Of a DNA stretch of 64,000 bases, positions 62,499-64,000 are shown piece after piece. How positions within the stretch are numbered: the first letter of the stretch is position 1; each line of letters starts with the position of its first letter. The notes beneath the pieces were generated by a model. The model searched no databases. It was not told the DNA's origin and was given only the letters and a program-made list of their open reading frames with translations. Source of the DNA: a bacterium. GTDB lineage: Bacteria > Acidobacteriota > Polarisedimenticolia > Polarisedimenticolales > Polarisedimenticolaceae. The stretch spans positions 1-64,000 of the forward strand of contig JAAELQ010000088.1 in assembly GCA_024226515.1 (NCBI GenBank). Reading direction: 5' to 3'. Made by a program: the position numbers and the translations under genes.

Positions 62499-64000
62499 TT
62501 GAACTACCTGAGCTATCCGCGAGTCCGCGCGGCCGTCGTCCTGTTGCTTGCCGCCGCCACGGCGGCCTGCTCGGGCGCGATCGCTCCGTCGTCCGCACCC
62601 AGCGAGGACGAGAACGCCCGTAGCCACGAGCAGATGCTCGCGCTGCTGCAGCAGGTGCGCGAGCAGGCCGCGATCGACAACCCGTACCTCGGCGTGGACC
62701 CGATCCCCGAGATCGAGCAACAGCTCGCGGGGTTGCCCGAGGGTACGCCCGACCTGCGGCGCTGGCTGTTCCACAAGCTGCTCGGTCGCCACAAGCTGCG
62801 CATGGGACGCTACGAAGAGTCGATCGAGCACTACATCGCCGCCAACCAGCAGCTGCAGATCTTCGGCTCGGAGATCCCGCCGCACGAACAGCTCGACACG
62901 CGCTTCGAGACCGCGGTGGCCTTCCTGCGCCTGGGCGAGACGGAGAACTGCGCTCTGCGCCACACGCCCGAGAGTTGCATCCTGCCCATCCGCGGCGGAG
63001 GCGTGCACACGGCGACGCGCGGTTCCGAGAGCGCCATCCCGTTCCTGATCGACGTCATGCGCACGGCCCCGCCCGGCGCGCCCGTCGCGATCAAGGCCGG
63101 CTGGTTGCTGAACATCGCCTACATGACGCTGGGGATGTATCCGGACGAAGTTCCGGATGGCCTGTTGATCCCTCTCGACAAGTTCGCGTCCGACGTCGAG
63201 TTCCCGCGCTTCGTCGACGCCGCGCCGGGTCTCGGCCTGAGCCTGTTCGACCTGGCGGGCGGCGCCGTCGTCGACGACTTCGACGGGGACGGACTGCCGG
63301 ACATCGTGGTCTCGACGTCCGACACGGCAGGGCAGATGCACTACTACCGCAACGCGGGGGACGGGACGTTCGTCGAGCGTACGGAGGACGCGGGCCTCGT
63401 CGGCCAGCTCGGCGGCCTGAACATGAGCTCGGCCGACTACGACAACGACGGTGACGTCGACCTGTACGTCCTGCGCGGCGGCTGGTGGCGTGCGCTGGGC
63501 CGCCACCCCAACTCGCTGCTGCGCAACGACGGTCAGGGCCGCTTCACCGACGTCACGCTGGCCGCCGGGCTGGGCAAAGAGCACTATCCGACGCAGACCG
63601 CGGACTGGGCCGACTACGACAACGACGGCGACCTCGACCTGTACGTCGGCAACGAGTTCGCCGTCATGCGTCAGCGCGAAGGCCAGCCCGATCTCAGCAT
63701 CCGCGCCCCCTCGCAGCTGTTCCGCAACGACGGCAACGGTCGCTTCACCGACGTGGCCGTCGAGGCCGGCGTGACGAACGAACGCTACGCCAAGGCGGTC
63801 TCGTGGGGCGACTACGACAACGACCGCTTCCCCGACCTGTACGTCTCGAACCTCAACGGCGAGAACCGCCTGTACCACAACAACGGCGACGGTACGTTCA
63901 CCGACGTCGCACGCGAGGCCGGCGTCACCGAACCGATCGCCAGCTTCCCGACGTGGTTCTGGGACTACGACAACGACGGCATGCTCGACCTGTTCGTCGC
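62499..64000 (+). CDS. VCBS/FG-GAP-repeat lipoprotein, truncated by the window edge
   Basis: The first 500 residues of a protein continuing past the window. The TTG at 62499, preceded by GAGAGGGG, gives a lipoprotein signal (RAAVVLLLAAATAAC); an in-frame ATG at 62433 would place a non-hydrophobic stretch before it. A helical region (about 30-210, TPR-like in YEESIEHYIAAN) precedes VCBS repeats from about 245 (DFDGDGLPDIVV, DYDNDGDVDLYV, DYDNDGDLDLYV, DYDNDRFPDLYV, DYDNDGMLDLFV). A C-terminal ASPIC/UnbV domain is likely beyond the edge. It forms a divergent trio with the VCBS-TPR operon. Confidence 0.8.
   Translation, partial: MNYLSYPRVRAAVVLLLAAATAACSGAIAPSSAPSEDENARSHEQMLALLQQVREQAAIDNPYLGVDPIPEIEQQLAGLPEGTPDLRRWLFHKLLGRHKLRMGRYEESIEHYIAANQQLQIFGSEIPPHEQLDTRFETAVAFLRLGETENCALRHTPESCILPIRGGGVHTATRGSESAIPFLIDVMRTAPPGAPVAIKAGWLLNIAYMTLGMYPDEVPDGLLIPLDKFASDVEFPRFVDAAPGLGLSLFDLAGGAVVDDFDGDGLPDIVVSTSDTAGQMHYYRNAGDGTFVERTEDAGLVGQLGGLNMSSADYDNDGDVDLYVLRGGWWRALGRHPNSLLRNDGQGRFTDVTLAAGLGKEHYPTQTADWADYDNDGDLDLYVGNEFAVMRQREGQPDLSIRAPSQLFRNDGNGRFTDVAVEAGVTNERYAKAVSWGDYDNDRFPDLYVSNLNGENRLYHNNGDGTFTDVAREAGVTEPIASFPTWFWDYDNDGMLDLFV

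Overview
The window is GC-rich (roughly two thirds G+C by eye), densely coding DNA from a diderm (Gram-negative) bacterium. It encodes a TonB-dependent receptor, a phosphate-selective-type porin, an OmpA-family protein, many lipoproteins and Tat-type periplasmic redox enzymes. The mix of PQQ-like beta-propellers, FG-GAP/VCBS-ASPIC proteins, an M13 peptidase, DUF1579/LolA-like proteins and multihaem cytochromes fits an uncultured Planctomycetota, Acidobacteriota, Myxococcota or similar lineage. No marker gene settles the phylum. There is no rRNA, tRNA, CRISPR array, transposase or recognisable transcription factor.

Layout. (1) 1-4228: a truncated gene, a DUF3616 lipoprotein, a secreted transglutaminase-like protein and a small membrane protein ending in a terminator-like structure. 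(2) 4325-28142: seventeen co-directional genes, mostly overlapping or nearly abutting. They encode three PQQ-like propellers; a carboxylate-reduction set (LuxE/EhpF-like adenylating enzyme, LuxC-like acyl reductase, iron alcohol dehydrogenase); a HemW-like radical SAM protein; a siderophore-type TonB receptor; a flavoprotein with halogenase-like motifs; a DUF3311/sodium symporter pair; two GT4 glycosyltransferases; a hot-dog thioesterase; a YbbA/YbbP-like ABC transporter; and an asparagine-synthetase-type amidotransferase. This looks like one very long operon for a modified carboxylate or lipid product that I cannot match to a described pathway. A REP/RAYT-like palindrome closes it. (3) 28212-48396: mixed envelope and housekeeping genes, including a bacterial collagen-like protein, a porin, an OmpA protein with 90-bp TSP3 repeats, a CBS protein, an M13 peptidase, two SDR proteins, aquaporin Z, a DUF4139 protein and a DUF3015-DUF4105 pair.

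(4) 48577-58135: a ten-gene respiratory cluster. A membrane tetrahaem cytochrome, a Tat four-cluster Fe-S protein and NrfD form a likely quinol dehydrogenase next to an octahaem hydroxylamine-oxidoreductase-family protein. These are followed by an uncharacterised protein and napD, napA, a duplicated tetrahaem NapB-like protein, napG and napH. No NrfA is present, so the likely route is nitrate to nitrite by Nap, then nitrite reduction by the octahaem protein, as in the reverse-HAO pathway of some Campylobacterota.

(5) 58203-59938: a B12-binding-type radical SAM protein, a 58-residue peptide with a double-glycine-like leader, and a hairpin. This is a candidate, unproven, RiPP-like locus. (6) 59905-64000: VCBS/ASPIC and TPR secreted proteins, the last cut by the window edge.
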